A model generated the notes under the pieces. The model saw nothing but the letters and a program-made list of their open reading frames with translations, was not told the origin of the DNA and made no database searches. From contig JAXDDX010000057.1 in the NCBI GenBank assembly GCA_034670405.1, positions 2,217,001 to 2,281,000 of the forward strand: a DNA stretch of 64,000 nucleotides, read 5' to 3'. The position numbers and the translations under genes were made by a program. How positions within the stretch are numbered: the first letter of the stretch is position 1; each line of letters starts with the position of its first letter. Source of the stretch: Hoplostethus atlanticus. Taxonomy: Eukaryota > Chordata > Actinopteri > Trachichthyiformes > Trachichthyidae. Positions 25,301 through 35,900 of this stretch are shown here, in pieces.

Positions 25301-27789
25301 GTGATTAAAGCTGATTCTACTTCAGCAACAAAATGCCCACATCTTAATGGCTGCGATGTTGTGTGTGTTCCTGCAGCCCCAGTCCACAGATTTCACCCAG
25401 TACAACAGCTATGGAGACATGTGTGGAGGAGGCAGAGGTGAGAGCTGTCACCAAAATAGACACTCTAATCTCTAATCTAAAGTTTATTAGGGGCTATTCT
25501 GCAACAATGTTCAGAAACTCTCGATTTGTAAATATTTGCCTAACGAATCACAATGTGTCATCAGGTACAGTAGTGTTGTACATGATAGGGGATTTGACAG
25601 CAAAACCATTAACTGTGAGTCTCATTTTCTGTCCCATTTTGTCCTGCAGAGTTTCAGGTATGTCTCTCATCTGCTTCTTTACATGGCATGCTCCTCACCT
25701 TGCATAATATATTTGCTTGCTCGTGGGCTGCAAGAGAAACCTTGCCCCAAATGCACCTTGCCCACTCCTGCTACATGCTTGCATCACTGTTTGGATTACT
25801 GTCAACTACAGGGCATGCAGTGCAGTGATTTGAAATGCCTCTACGATGGGAAGCAAACACGCACTGCCCAGTAGTACTACGATGGCTGGACACTGAACCA
25901 CTGTACTGTACATGCAATGTACAATCATTGCCTCATCTCTTTGTTTTGTTTGTTGTTTACCAGTGTTTTGAGTCAAGCTAAATGTCTCATTTGAATGTGT
26001 GATCTAGAAATGCACTATAGGAAACCCACCAGAGACATTCAGAAAAGTGTACAAAGACTGACCATCTTGAATACTCAGTAATATCCAGATGACTTGCTCC
26101 ATCCAATAAAAATAGTGCCCACTGTCATTAGTGGACATATTCATGCCATTGACCCAGTCCCCTTCCACTATATTACATTTGTGTATGTTCTATTCTTTAG
26201 CACATTAAGGATGGCCGTGCAGCACTTGCAAGGATGGACAGGGGAGTATCTATGCCTAATATGTTGGAACCAAAAGCAAGTATCTCCTTCTTTTTGTATT
26301 GATGACAACCTTATAATCTAAACTGAAATATGTTACGAAATTTATACTTGTTGATGATCTTCGAGGTACCCCGTGTGCCTGTTGAGCAGTGTTCACTTGC
26401 ATTTTAACATTTTGCGGCTCAATTTTTTGCAACTAATTTGAAAAACAATTCCACTTGCAACGATTCGACAAAGAAAACGAGATCCGCCCCAAAAAGAGCA
26501 GTGTGAAATAAAATAAATGGTATTCTTCATTATGGTGCGGGGACATTGGTGGAAGAAATAGGGAGCTGAACTAGCTTTTTTTACCGGAGGCGAAAGACTC
26601 ACATTAGCTGGGTTCCTGAGTTAGCATGCTGCTTCAGGAGCTGCCGAGTCACTCTAGCGCTTAGCATGCTGGCTTCTCCATGCTCATCTGCACATAGCTT
26701 TGACCTACAGTGGCTGGATACTGTATGCAGCATACAGTGGAGAATCCAACACAAAGATTGTCATCCAAACAACTCATATCACTATATACTGCTTAGTATA
26801 TAAGGAAGTGTACATGTGTGGATATGAGTTGGTCAGAGGCCCCAAAACAACTTCTAGTTGCTTATTATTGAGCATTTCAGTTACATTAATGGTTGCTAAA
26901 AGTATGTCGCCCGATTGGACAGTTCCCTCTTCCTCAGATGGAATTAGTTGCTTGTAAAGGTAGAAGCACCTTGGCTTTCCAGGACATGTGGACGTATTTG
27001 GCCTACATTATATCATATTGAAAAGAGTTCTCTTTTGTGTTATATAAGAATACAGACCTTCACATGACTGTTTTTACGTTGTTTTCTTTTTCCTTATCTA
27101 ATCTATTGCACGTTTCTACACCAAAATATAATGCACACCATAGCACCATGCATTTTCCCCGACAACCTAATAAACAGCCCCCACTCCCAGTCAGCCTCCT
27201 CTCACATACCTGTTCTCCCACCCAGTGTTCCCCCTGTCTCAGCCGGTATTACAAAAATATCAAAATTTTCCATATTTTTGTCTCATAAAAAAATGGTTTC
27301 CAGGTTTCTGAAACTTGCCTCAGTTCTAGGTTTGACCTGTTCACTGACAAGTGTCTCCTTCTGAAGGTGTACCCATATGAAATGCTCATGATAACCAGTA
27401 GAGGGAGAGCTAAACTGCCCAGGGAAGTGGACAGAACCAGACTGGAGGTATCAGTTTTCCACACGACCGTTCGCAATTGATACTGGATTTGACTACTTTG
27501 TGTAAATAAGATGTTACACAAATACTACTGTAGCAAGGAATGTGCAGTATCCATTGCTTCTTGTCATTTTTGCAGTGACCCTTTTGTGGCTTCAATGCTA
27601 ACCACGACCACCCCCCCCCACCCCCTACCCCACCCTCCCCTCCTTTGTTTTCTCGACCTTTCTTCTCAATTCTAGCGGCACTTAGCGCCTGAAACGTTCT
27701 TTGACATCTTTGGAATGGAGATCCAGGAGTTTGACAGGCTTCCCCTGTGGAAACGCAACGACATGAAAAAGAAGGCCAAGCTCTTCTAG
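2968..27789 (+). CDS. ablim1: Actin-binding LIM protein 1 (abLIM1), spliced, 25 coding exons
   Basis: Cytoskeletal scaffold that binds F-actin through a C-terminal villin headpiece and partners through N-terminal LIM domains. Exons I support: 2968-2989 (putative start, MVMVKEK), 9760-9897, 12782-12965, 13797-13906, 15227-15353, 15484-15577, 17426-17513, 17830-17894, 18910-18987, 19168-19326, 19552-19596, 19917-19952, 20069-20198, 21083-21202, 22032-22136, 22573-22620, 23292-23432, 24241-24326, 24717-24840, 25090-25151, 25377-25437, 25650-25657, 26201-26275, 27367-27447, 27676-27789. The sum is 2301 nt (766 aa) with every phase consistent. Four LIM domains fill about residues 26-265 ([66 protein letters not shown]). 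The headpiece ends [17 protein letters not shown]. The linker motifs ([41 protein letters not shown]) match ABLIM1 rather than ABLIM2 or ABLIM3. Many 36-141 nt linker exons keep phase if skipped, so alternative splicing is expected. The first exon is the weakest part; exons from 9760 onward are firm. Confidence 0.93.
3013..3074 (+). repeat. (GT)31 microsatellite
   Basis: Perfect GT run just inside putative ablim1 intron 1; a second run lies at 3201-3242 and a (CT)20 at 3593-3632. Confidence 0.95.
5093..5135 (+). repeat. (GT)n microsatellite
   Basis: About 21 GT units in putative ablim1 intron 1, preceded by a CT tract. Confidence 0.95.
6102..6133 (+). repeat. (CA)n microsatellite
   Basis: Sixteen CA units; followed about 180 bp later by an opposite (GT)n run at 6309-6343. 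Confidence 0.95.
7016..7092 (+). repeat. (GT)38 microsatellite
   Basis: Long perfect GT run in putative ablim1 intron 1. The frames across it are repeat translations, not genes. Confidence 0.95.
8937..9395 (+). repeat. Dispersed repeat, copy 1 (ablim1 intron 1)
   Basis: Shares several ordered blocks with 61299-61695, including CCTGGTGGTGTCTGCACACA, GGAAATAATCCCTC and CATATGGCATGCATTG, in the same orientation and with similar spacing. I do not recognise the family. The open frame over it (8743-9300) has no protein-like features. Confidence 0.65.
10814..10849 (+). repeat. (GT)n microsatellite in ablim1 intron
   Basis: About 18 GT units between the first two LIM exons. Confidence 0.95.
18265..18309 (+). 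other. ablim1: Possible 45-nt cassette exon of ablim1
   Basis: A strong pyrimidine tract and CAG acceptor (ending 18264) and a CAG|GTACTG donor bracket exactly 45 nt, a multiple of three, between two phase-0 exons. In the required phase it encodes [15 protein letters not shown], which I do not recognise from abLIM proteins. It could be a lineage-specific cassette or chance splice-like sites. Confidence 0.25.
20229..20289 (+). repeat. Compound (GT)n(GA)n microsatellite
   Basis: GT run to about 20260, directly followed by a GA run to 20289, 30 bp after an ablim1 donor. Confidence 0.95.
22190..22331 (+). repeat. (ATCT)35 tetranucleotide microsatellite
   Basis: About 142 bp of ATCT units with one GTCT variant, 54 bp after the ablim1 donor at 22137. 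Confidence 0.95.
25650..25657 (+). other. ablim1: 8-nt microexon of ablim1 (encodes E-F-Q across the junction)
   Basis: Eight bases AGTTTCAG lie between a pyrimidine-rich acceptor (GTCCTGCAG) and a GTATGT donor. The preceding exon ends in phase 1 (AGA G) and the following exon needs phase 0, so 1+8 nt restores the frame to give GEFQHIKDGR. Human ABLIM1 has DYQ followed by a similar segment at the equivalent place. Without this microexon the downstream headpiece would be out of frame. Confidence 0.75.
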
Positions 27790-28725
27790 CAGTCAGAGCA
27801 GCATGCATATACTGTACATTCATCCAGATAGCACACTACCAACTGTAATCTAGATGTAGGTTTTGGTTGTTTCTTTTTTTCTTCTGTTGTTTTTTTTTCT
27901 GACATAAACAAGGAAGCGACGAAATGGACTCTTTTTGCTCTGATGCTTCCCCCGAGACTGTGAGCTGAATGATTTGTCCCGTTAGTGATAGACTTGCACA
28001 GGAAACAAGGAATGGGAATCTCTTCCATGTTCAAAAATGACAAAGAATGAGAATGAATGATCATTAGGGTCATGTTATTTTTTTTGACTGCGCTTGTTTT
28101 ACTTCTTGCTTTGCTTCAAGTGGAACTGCTTTCCTTTCTTTCTTGCTTGTTTCTTCCTATTTGTTGCTATTGATTCCTGTGGAACTTTGTAAGTACAGTA
28201 GAACCTCATGGCACCATTATGAAATGTCCACGCTCATAGCTTGAACGTGAGTCAGCTTTCCCTCACTTGGGCTGAAACAGTTTGAGCCCGATGTTGGCGA
28301 GAATCGGCTCAGTGAGTCTTCGAATACAAAGCCACTGGGCGTGCAGTCAGCTGACCTGCCAGTTGTTTTACTGGATCTACACCATGACAACCAATTATAA
28401 AACACTTTACTCATTGTCAGTCTTCTTCCCTGGGCTACTGTACATGCCAAACATTCATAACTGCCCCAACAAAAAAACAAAAAAAAACTCTCTCTCTCTT
28501 CTCAGGCTCTCATAAACATGGCCAGATACTTTCCCTTTAGTTGTATTGGAATAACAAATCCTATGAACATATTTTAATGACGAATCCAACACACGGTAAC
28601 CGACAATAGATTAAACACCCAATGTAAGAAGTAACTGTATTTGAAATTACTGTTTTATAAATGAAACCCACACTGCCATTTGTTGTATTGAAATCTAAGC
28701 CAATAAAGCTTTAAATCACCATGAA
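27790..28725 (+). other. ablim1: 3' UTR of ablim1 with polyadenylation signal
   Basis: About 0.9 kb of non-coding AT-rich DNA follows the ablim1 stop codon. A canonical AATAAA at 28702-28707 makes the likely end of the transcript about 28.72 kb. No open frame here resembles a protein. Confidence 0.6.
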
Positions 28726-30316
28726 CCGTATGATCCTCGGCTATACCAAAGGTATCCACCGCCTGTATTCTTTTCTCTGTTTTCTTCTTAACATTACATC
28801 CATAATAAACACTGTGGTTCAGCGATGTTGCACAGACAAAGCGTGGGTTGTAATGTGAGGACTTTTTCCACTATGAGACCAGTCTGACACAGTGTACTCT
28901 TATCGACCTCCTGGACAAACACTCCAAACTATTTGTTTCTGCGGTGAGCAAACATATCCGTCTTTTTACCTGATCTCCTGGTCTCTCTGTGATGAAACAT
29001 TTGTGTGGCTACAGTCTTGACATTTAGTCTGGAAGCAGATGTGCTCATGAAGTGAACAAAAGACACAACACCAACTATTCTTCGGGAAAAGCTAGATCAG
29101 CCATGTTGTTGCTCTTTCCAGGAATGGTATCCTGTAGTTAGTAGAGCTCATTTCTGCTTCTTTAACAACTAAAGATTTACAAGACTCACCAGAGCCATGA
29201 TATGGTTAACCGCCATGAAAGTGAGAACTTGTAGCAGCTTTAAGGCTGGATGGTTAGTTTATTTTAATGCATCTAAACCTGTCAGGCTTGGTAAAATAGA
29301 CATAAAATATATAAAAAGAATGAACTTTCAGTGGCAGAAGATCTCTCCTCCTGTGAGACTTCAAGCATAGCTTGTTTTTTTTTCCACAGGAAGTCAGTGA
29401 AGTTAGCCAGACAGGTAAAGTTTTTGCACCGTTAATTTGTAATGGACTTCACTAATAATGAAGACTGAGATTTTGTTTTCAGGAATTGTGAATGTAGAGA
29501 CCAAAGAATAAAAGCCAAACCAACTTTGGCTTACTTAAAGGTCTATCTTCACACATTGGATAATGCTAGTCGATTACGTAACATAGAATATGGTGCCAAT
29601 CCTCTCGTCAGATATCGGGTAATGGGCCGGTGTAGCCCTTTAAATGCCCCCACTGAAGTATTCAGCTATAAACTGCTTAGCATGTTGACTATGTGACATG
29701 AGCTAAACAAGTCAAATGAAGATCAGTCTACACATCACTTTTACATGTTGGCATGAAAACCGCTGTATGACTTTGTCACACATTCTTGAGTGATTAAAAA
29801 CAAAACTATCATAATTTTCCTGCTGGTGAAGACAGCACTGACATGACTGACATCACTGACAGCACTGACGACATTGATGCTGAATTTGGAAGATGGATGC
29901 CTTCCAGGGTCACAGTACTGGCCTGTGCAACAGTCATTTAAAGGCAATGAGGAGTGAGGTATGGGAGGTTGGTGGAGGAGAATAGTTTCCAGCTTGACAG
30001 GTCATAGCAACACTGTCTTAAATTACACACACATGGTTAGCCCTTTAATAAGCAGTGGAAAAAAAACTGAACCAGACAAGGCGGTCGTTTTTACCGGTGC
30101 AGACGGTTATTCCTCTACTACCACTTGCCTTGCAGCCTCCACTGCTAGTCAAAGCTCTTCTTCGTTGGTATTGTGATAAAGACCCACAACAAGGTGTGAG
30201 CTGCTTCTGCTTCTGCCGCTGCACTTTACCAGAAACAAAAAAAATCGGTTGGACCCGTCTTACTGATGCTGAATTGAATTGAACTGTGTGCGATATTTCT
30301 GCAACCCTCTCTGCAG
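28726..30316. other. Intergenic / 5' region before the + strand TRIM gene
   Basis: No RING or B-box exon can be recognised in this stretch although the next gene has TRIM exon structure. One frame around 30100-30280 contains a cysteine cluster (CFCFCRC), but spacing does not fit a B-box. The region has ordinary AT-rich sequence without clear repeats. Confidence 0.5.
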
Positions 30317-32023
30317 GAGATGTTAGAAAAGCATCGGGAGTGTCTAAAGAGGCAAAGGGAAGCGGTGAAACACAGACTGAAGAAACTGGCCGTACGGCAA
30401 TCAGAAATCACAGTAAGTTGTGTTTGGATTAGCCAGTGTTGTTACAACAAGAAATCTTTCTGTCTTCATGGTGACATAAAGTGTGAGCCATCGTCCTTGT
30501 GCAAACAAAGAATATTGTATCATGGTGCATTTCAACATTATAGTCACATGTGTGGACAGGCATTATGCCATATGCACCATTACGTATACATTGATGAATG
30601 CCTGTGCCTCACCCAGAAAAGGTCTTCAGTGATAAGGGAGAACATCATAAGGAAATATGAGGAGATCCAGAAGATCCTGGAGGAGGACCTGAGGGTAACC
30701 CTGGCCTACCTGGAGATGGAGGAGAGGGCTGCTGCCTCAGCCTTGGATGGGCTCATGGAGAAGAACTGTTCTCTCATCCAGGAGATAGAGCAGGACCTGG
30801 CCAGACTCTCGGTAGAACTGGACCAGAGGGGCATGCAGTCTGATACAACGGTGATTGGAGCGCTTTATTGTGAAATTAGATCAAATCCTCTTAATGTGAC
30901 AGTGGCCATGTCCAGACACACTTGGCCAAATCACACTCTTTTATATGACATTTCATATGTAGCGTCTCAGATATGTATGACTTCATATTAATTGCCTTTT
31001 GGCAGGAAACAGTTTTGTTTTCAGAGTTCATACAATCTTTCTGATTTCTCTACCTTTCCTCAATCTTTTTCTTTCTGTGTGCAGCAGGACGCAGAGATAG
31101 TAGACAGGTAGGAAATACATGGCGAAGCAGCATCTATATGAATACCCAACATGCTCCAGTGTATAATAGTGCAGTGATCTTGATCTTGTCTATCTGTGCT
31201 GTCTGTCTCCTCCAGGGCGATGGAGCTGCTAAGCAGGACAGACCCCAGCAGTGTGAGTCTGGATGAGGCCAAAGCTGACCAGATCCTCAGCCTCACCAAC
31301 AACATGCTTCTGCTCATCCGCTCCCAGACCCCCATAACCAAGAAACTCATCAAGAGCTGTCAGTTCACACGTTTAACATTATAACCACAACATGATCTCT
31401 TTAATGTCTTGATATTTCTGCAAAAACAACTTTGGATATGTGCCCCCGCAGATTCCAGCGAGGTGTGTTTGGATCCAGAGACGGCTCATCCAAAGCTGAT
31501 CATCTCGCCCCAAGGTGACAGCGCCACCTACACAGACACCTGGCAGGAACTCACTGACCTCCCTGGGCGCTTCGACACCACCCTCAACGTTATCAGCCTG
31601 CAAGGCCTCAGCTTCGGCCGCCACTACTGGGAGATGGATGTTACTGGAAAGACTTACTGGGAGCTGGGCCTCACCTATCCCACAATCCCCCGCAAGGGCA
31701 CTGCCGAGGACTGCTGGCTGGGCCGGGGGAATGAGTCCTGGTGTGTGGAGTTCTTTGATGGGGAGTACACAGCTTGGCACGGAGGGGTGCCCCACCAGCT
31801 GCCTGTCACAAAACATTTCTGTCGCATTGGGGTCATGTGTAGTTTCCCTGCAGGGTTGGTGACGTTCCTCGGGGCGGACGACATGACCCCGCTGTTCTCC
31901 TTCTGCGCGGGCACCTTCACAGACTGCCTCCACCTAGCCGTGTGCCCCGGCCACGACCACAACGGCACCAACGCCACGCCTATCGTAATCTGCAACGCTC
32001 CCTCTCCTACCAGTGCTTTGTGA
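30317..32023 (+). CDS. TRIM-family protein, coiled coil plus PRY-SPRY, no RING/B-box seen
   Basis: Exons: 30317-30412 (96 nt), 30617-30850 (234 nt), 31085-31107 (23 nt), 31216-31358 (143 nt), 31452-32023 (572 nt, stop TGA). The 96/234/23 series is the standard exon set of TRIM coiled-coil regions and the phases agree. The product has a heptad-rich coiled coil (EMLEKHRECLKRQREAVKHR onward) and a full PRY-SPRY (LDPETAHPKLIISPQ, GRHYWEMDV, SWCVEFFDGEYTAWH). PRY-SPRY TRIM proteins are often antiviral or innate-immune regulators that recognise ligands through SPRY loops. The exon at 30317 has a clear acceptor (CTCTGCAG), so an upstream exon should exist. It could carry a B-box, as in RING-less TRIM14, or be non-coding, with translation from ATG 30320. 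The intron acceptor/donor signals look intact, so I treat it as a gene rather than a pseudogene. AATAAA follows at 32085. Orthology (TRIM14-, TRIM16- or TRIM25-like) is unresolved. Confidence 0.75.
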
Positions 32024-32913
32024 TTTGTAGTTCCAGAGAAGGGCTCGTAGAAATTCCCCCCGATGCGGATGCTGCTCACACTGAAATAAACATAAACTCT
32101 CTTCTAATGAAATGTATTTTAGAAGTCATACTACTGAATAGGTGAATGAGAGGAGAGACATACGCACATCCTGATGAAAATGTTTTGCAGGTGCTGGAGT
32201 GTAGCAGCTAACAAAGGATCATGAAAAAGGAGAATGCCGCACACGTTTTTTTCAGCGGGGCACTAGAAACATTCTCCTTTTTCGTAATACTAAGAAACAC
32301 GACCATGACCATGGTGTTTTATTCTCATTGTCCTTTTGTAACAGAATCCCATGTCTCGATATTGATAGAGAAATGTTTCAGTTTTACCATGAGAATTCTG
32401 CATTTCTGATCTTTCAAATGCTTAAAGAGATCTGAGAGCACACAATGCAGTTAACCCTGAGCTGCACCTGCTGGTTGTGAATCCAAAGTCTACAACCAAA
32501 CAAATATTTAGCTCTTTGCAAATATGCTCTCTGAGCCTTTGTGTTGCAATGCATGATGCCACCTACCCTTTTTCACGAACAATGATGTGCAGGAAATTAA
32601 AAAATAATTATTGGTTCAAAGGATGGCAAAGAGTGCTGACCCCCATCTTGTGCCATGTATTTGTTTATTATTACTGTTTGCTAGCTACAGTAGAGGCTGA
32701 GCGGTGCTATGATGATTATTACTAAAAAATACCTTCTCCAAGAACACAGTCCAGATCAATAAAAGTGACTCAGCGAGAGGCATGGATGCCAGAAAACCCT
32801 GGCAATACAAAGGTTAGTGTACTTTCACAAATGTTTGGAGAAAAGTGTGAGTGATCTGCCAGACAGCATCCTCTCGTTTCACTCTCCTAGATGTCATCTG
32901 ATCCACTGCCATC

Positions 32914-35900
32914 ATGAACCTTAAGCTCCTCTTCCTGTGCCTCTTCTTAGCGGCGCTCATCATACCTGCTGAAGTACGTATTCACACCTTCTTATTCTCT
33001 ATTGGTTTGATGTCAAGACCAGCGGTTTATACAGCCGCCGTAGAGCAATGGGCAAATGTACTGACTCTTATTTACCATGTCGCAAGATTTGATAATGTAT
33101 TTTGCTGTGAATAAAAACGCTGTAAAACTGGTCATTCATGTTTCCACTTGAAACGATTCATTTGCAAAGATTCACTGCGTCTTGTTGTCACAGTACTGTT
33201 GTATTGATAAAAAGGTCAGCAGCACATTACTGAGCATTTTTACTAACTTTTCTTATTCTAATGTGTTGCTGCCATTGGTAATGATGATTTTTTTTTTATC
33301 AGCTAAGAAAAAAAAAAAGAAAACATGAGACTGAGCCTGACAAAAAACTTCGTAAAAAGCATGGAAGGATGGAGGATATTGTCACCGGTAAGTCCTCACA
33401 ATACTGTACTGCACACAGGACACCGTTGAAAGAAGGGAAAACATCTCCCTAGTGAACCGAGTCTCAGGTGAAAGGCTTTGGGTTAAAAAGAGAGAGAAAG
33501 GTATAACAATGTATCATATCTAACAATAAACCCATGTTATAGACATTTTCCTTCAGCTCATGGATGGCCTAATTCACACTGATGATGATGATGAGGAGGA
33601 TGACTGGGTTTTGGAACTTCAAGAGCCAGAAGGTAATTGTACATTGTACATGCTGTCAAACGGCTTTCATGGAACAATCTTTGTAATTTGCTTTCCCATG
33701 GCATGATATACGTTCGTGTAAAACTGAAAAGTTCATGTTTCACTTTTACTTTGTCCGTAACGCAGGCCGATGCAACCCAAACCCTTGCCTCAACAATGGC
33801 GTGTGTGAAGAAAAGGGCAAGAGAAATTTCAAATGTGACTGTCCCAAACCCTTCAGGGGCAAGAAGTGTCAGAAAGGTTTGAAGTAATTGTCTATCCTCA
33901 AGGCTGTTATTGTGCTGCAGAGGTTACGGGGTTTTATATATCATCAGCGGAAATAACTTCATAATAAAACTGTTTTTGTTGTCTTGTTATTCTTGCAGGT
34001 CCCAAAGTTTGTAAGAAGGCGAATTGCGGGTACGCTGAGTGTGTGCTGACCTCTACGGACCCTTTCTACGAGTGTAAATGCAAAGAGCCCTTCCAGCCTC
34101 CAGACTGCCTAAATGGTATCTAAGCAAGAAACAGTCTGCAATGGCAAATAAGACCTGTGTGCAAAGTTTTCTGAGGAAGCAAAAACATTTCCCCAAACAT
34201 TTCCCCAGTTACATTCTAAACCAAGACTGCAAAGTCTTGTTCTTACCTCTTAGTAATGGGCAGGGCTGGAACGTTATGCATAGCAAGTCTATCATATAGC
34301 ATGGACACCAAACACTATCCAATGGATGCGTACCTGGATATGTGTCCCATGGTTTCTGTGTTTCATTTTCTTCTAGTTGCACTGTGTGAGAACAACCCCT
34401 GTAAGAATGGTGGACAATGCGTCAAAGACGGCACGGACTTCGACTGTGAGTGCCCTCCAGGGTATCGAGGGCGTTTCTGCCATGTTGGTAAATACTGAAT
34501 CTTCCACCCTTTTCATTTCAATATTTGCGTCCTTGTGACTCATACTGACTGAGTGCCAAACATTTGCTAGGCCCAGGTGACTGTTATATGGATAATGGAG
34601 AGTCGTATCGCGGCACTGTGAGCGAGACAGATGAAGGATATGAATGCCTCTACTGGAATTCTCACTTCATCCTGGAGAACGGTATTAACCCCTTCAGTTC
34701 CTTAGAGGACGACGATGGATTGGGCCCTCATAACTTCTGCAGGTCAGGTTTAACTTCATGTACAAAGAAAAAATATGTTTATGCACCGCTAACATTATTT
34801 ATCTTAAGAAGTCCTGTAGTCTCATAAATTCCCGTCCCAACTCTTGTCACTCTTGTCATTGCCCGCTGTCTGATGAACTCTGTGGTATAATCTTGCACCG
34901 CTAGCATGCTATGTGGAAAACTTAGCAACCTGGCTAGCATCCTACCTGTCTAACGGTATACAAGCCAGTATATAAGCCATGTGTTGCTTCTCAGTCCTTT
35001 AGCTCACCACTGGTTGCACTCATACAACACACACCAAAAGCATGTGCCCAAAAATGTCCATCAAAAACATCATTGAAAAGCCAATTTCAGGCAAACGGGG
35101 GGATTTAGGCATGCACACACAGGGTTACAGACGAACACTGATTGATAATTGTGTGATCTAGAAACCCAGATGGAGACGTGATGCCCTGGTGTGTCTTCAG
35201 AAAAGGTCGTAACCTTATGTGGGACTACTGCGACGTGACGGAGTGCCCTGAGCATACAGGTCGGCCTCTAACACCTCAGACAGCTGTCCAAAGGAAGGAG
35301 GTCAGCAACAATAGTCATGCTATCTTCTGTTTGTGTGCTCAGGCGTGGCACCCACTGAAGCAGTCTTTGTTGGTCCTCAGCCCACCGCTCCACGACCCCA
35401 AACTACAGCAGCCACCCAGCCACCAACTCACAAACCCACCACGTCTGAGGCGCTAAGCGAGGCTCCAGAGGCTACAAAGGCTCCAGAGGCTCCAGAGGCT
35501 CCAGAGGCTCCAGAGACTCCAGAGGCTCCAGAGGCTCCAGAGGCTACAAAGGCTCCAGAGGCTCCAGAGGCTCCAGAGGCTCCAGAGGCTCCAGAGGCTC
35601 CACCTAAGCAGTTCTCCACTTGTGGGAAACCTCAGCCTATGAAGAGCATTACCCGAATCTATGGCGGTTCGAAGCCCGTTCCCGCGTCTATTCCTTGGCA
35701 GGTATCCCTACAAGTGAAACTCAAGGGCTCCAGCCATCCATATAGACACACCTGCGGAGGGGTTCTCATCGATAGCTGCTTGGTACTGACAGCTGGCCAC
35801 TGCATGTAAGCAAAAAAAAAACACAACACAAAACATAAACTGATACTGGACATATGGAATACCTTCAGTAAAATCTTTCTGGTCCTGTCACATGTTGTTT

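Noticed and set aside
30055-30282. 75-aa frame with a cysteine cluster upstream of the + strand TRIM gene, possible B-box
   Set aside because: Cys/His spacing does not match a B-box, and no donor in suitable phase joins it to the exon at 30317.
31379-32079. Long open frames antisense to the + strand TRIM PRY-SPRY exon (184 and 134 aa)
   Set aside because: Shadows of the real coding strand; no domain similarity.
33557-33632. Habp2 exon 3 starting at the CTTCAG acceptor (33557)
   Set aside because: In the phase left by exon 2 it meets a stop. The acceptor ending 33542 restores the frame and gives [10 protein letters not shown], so that start was chosen.
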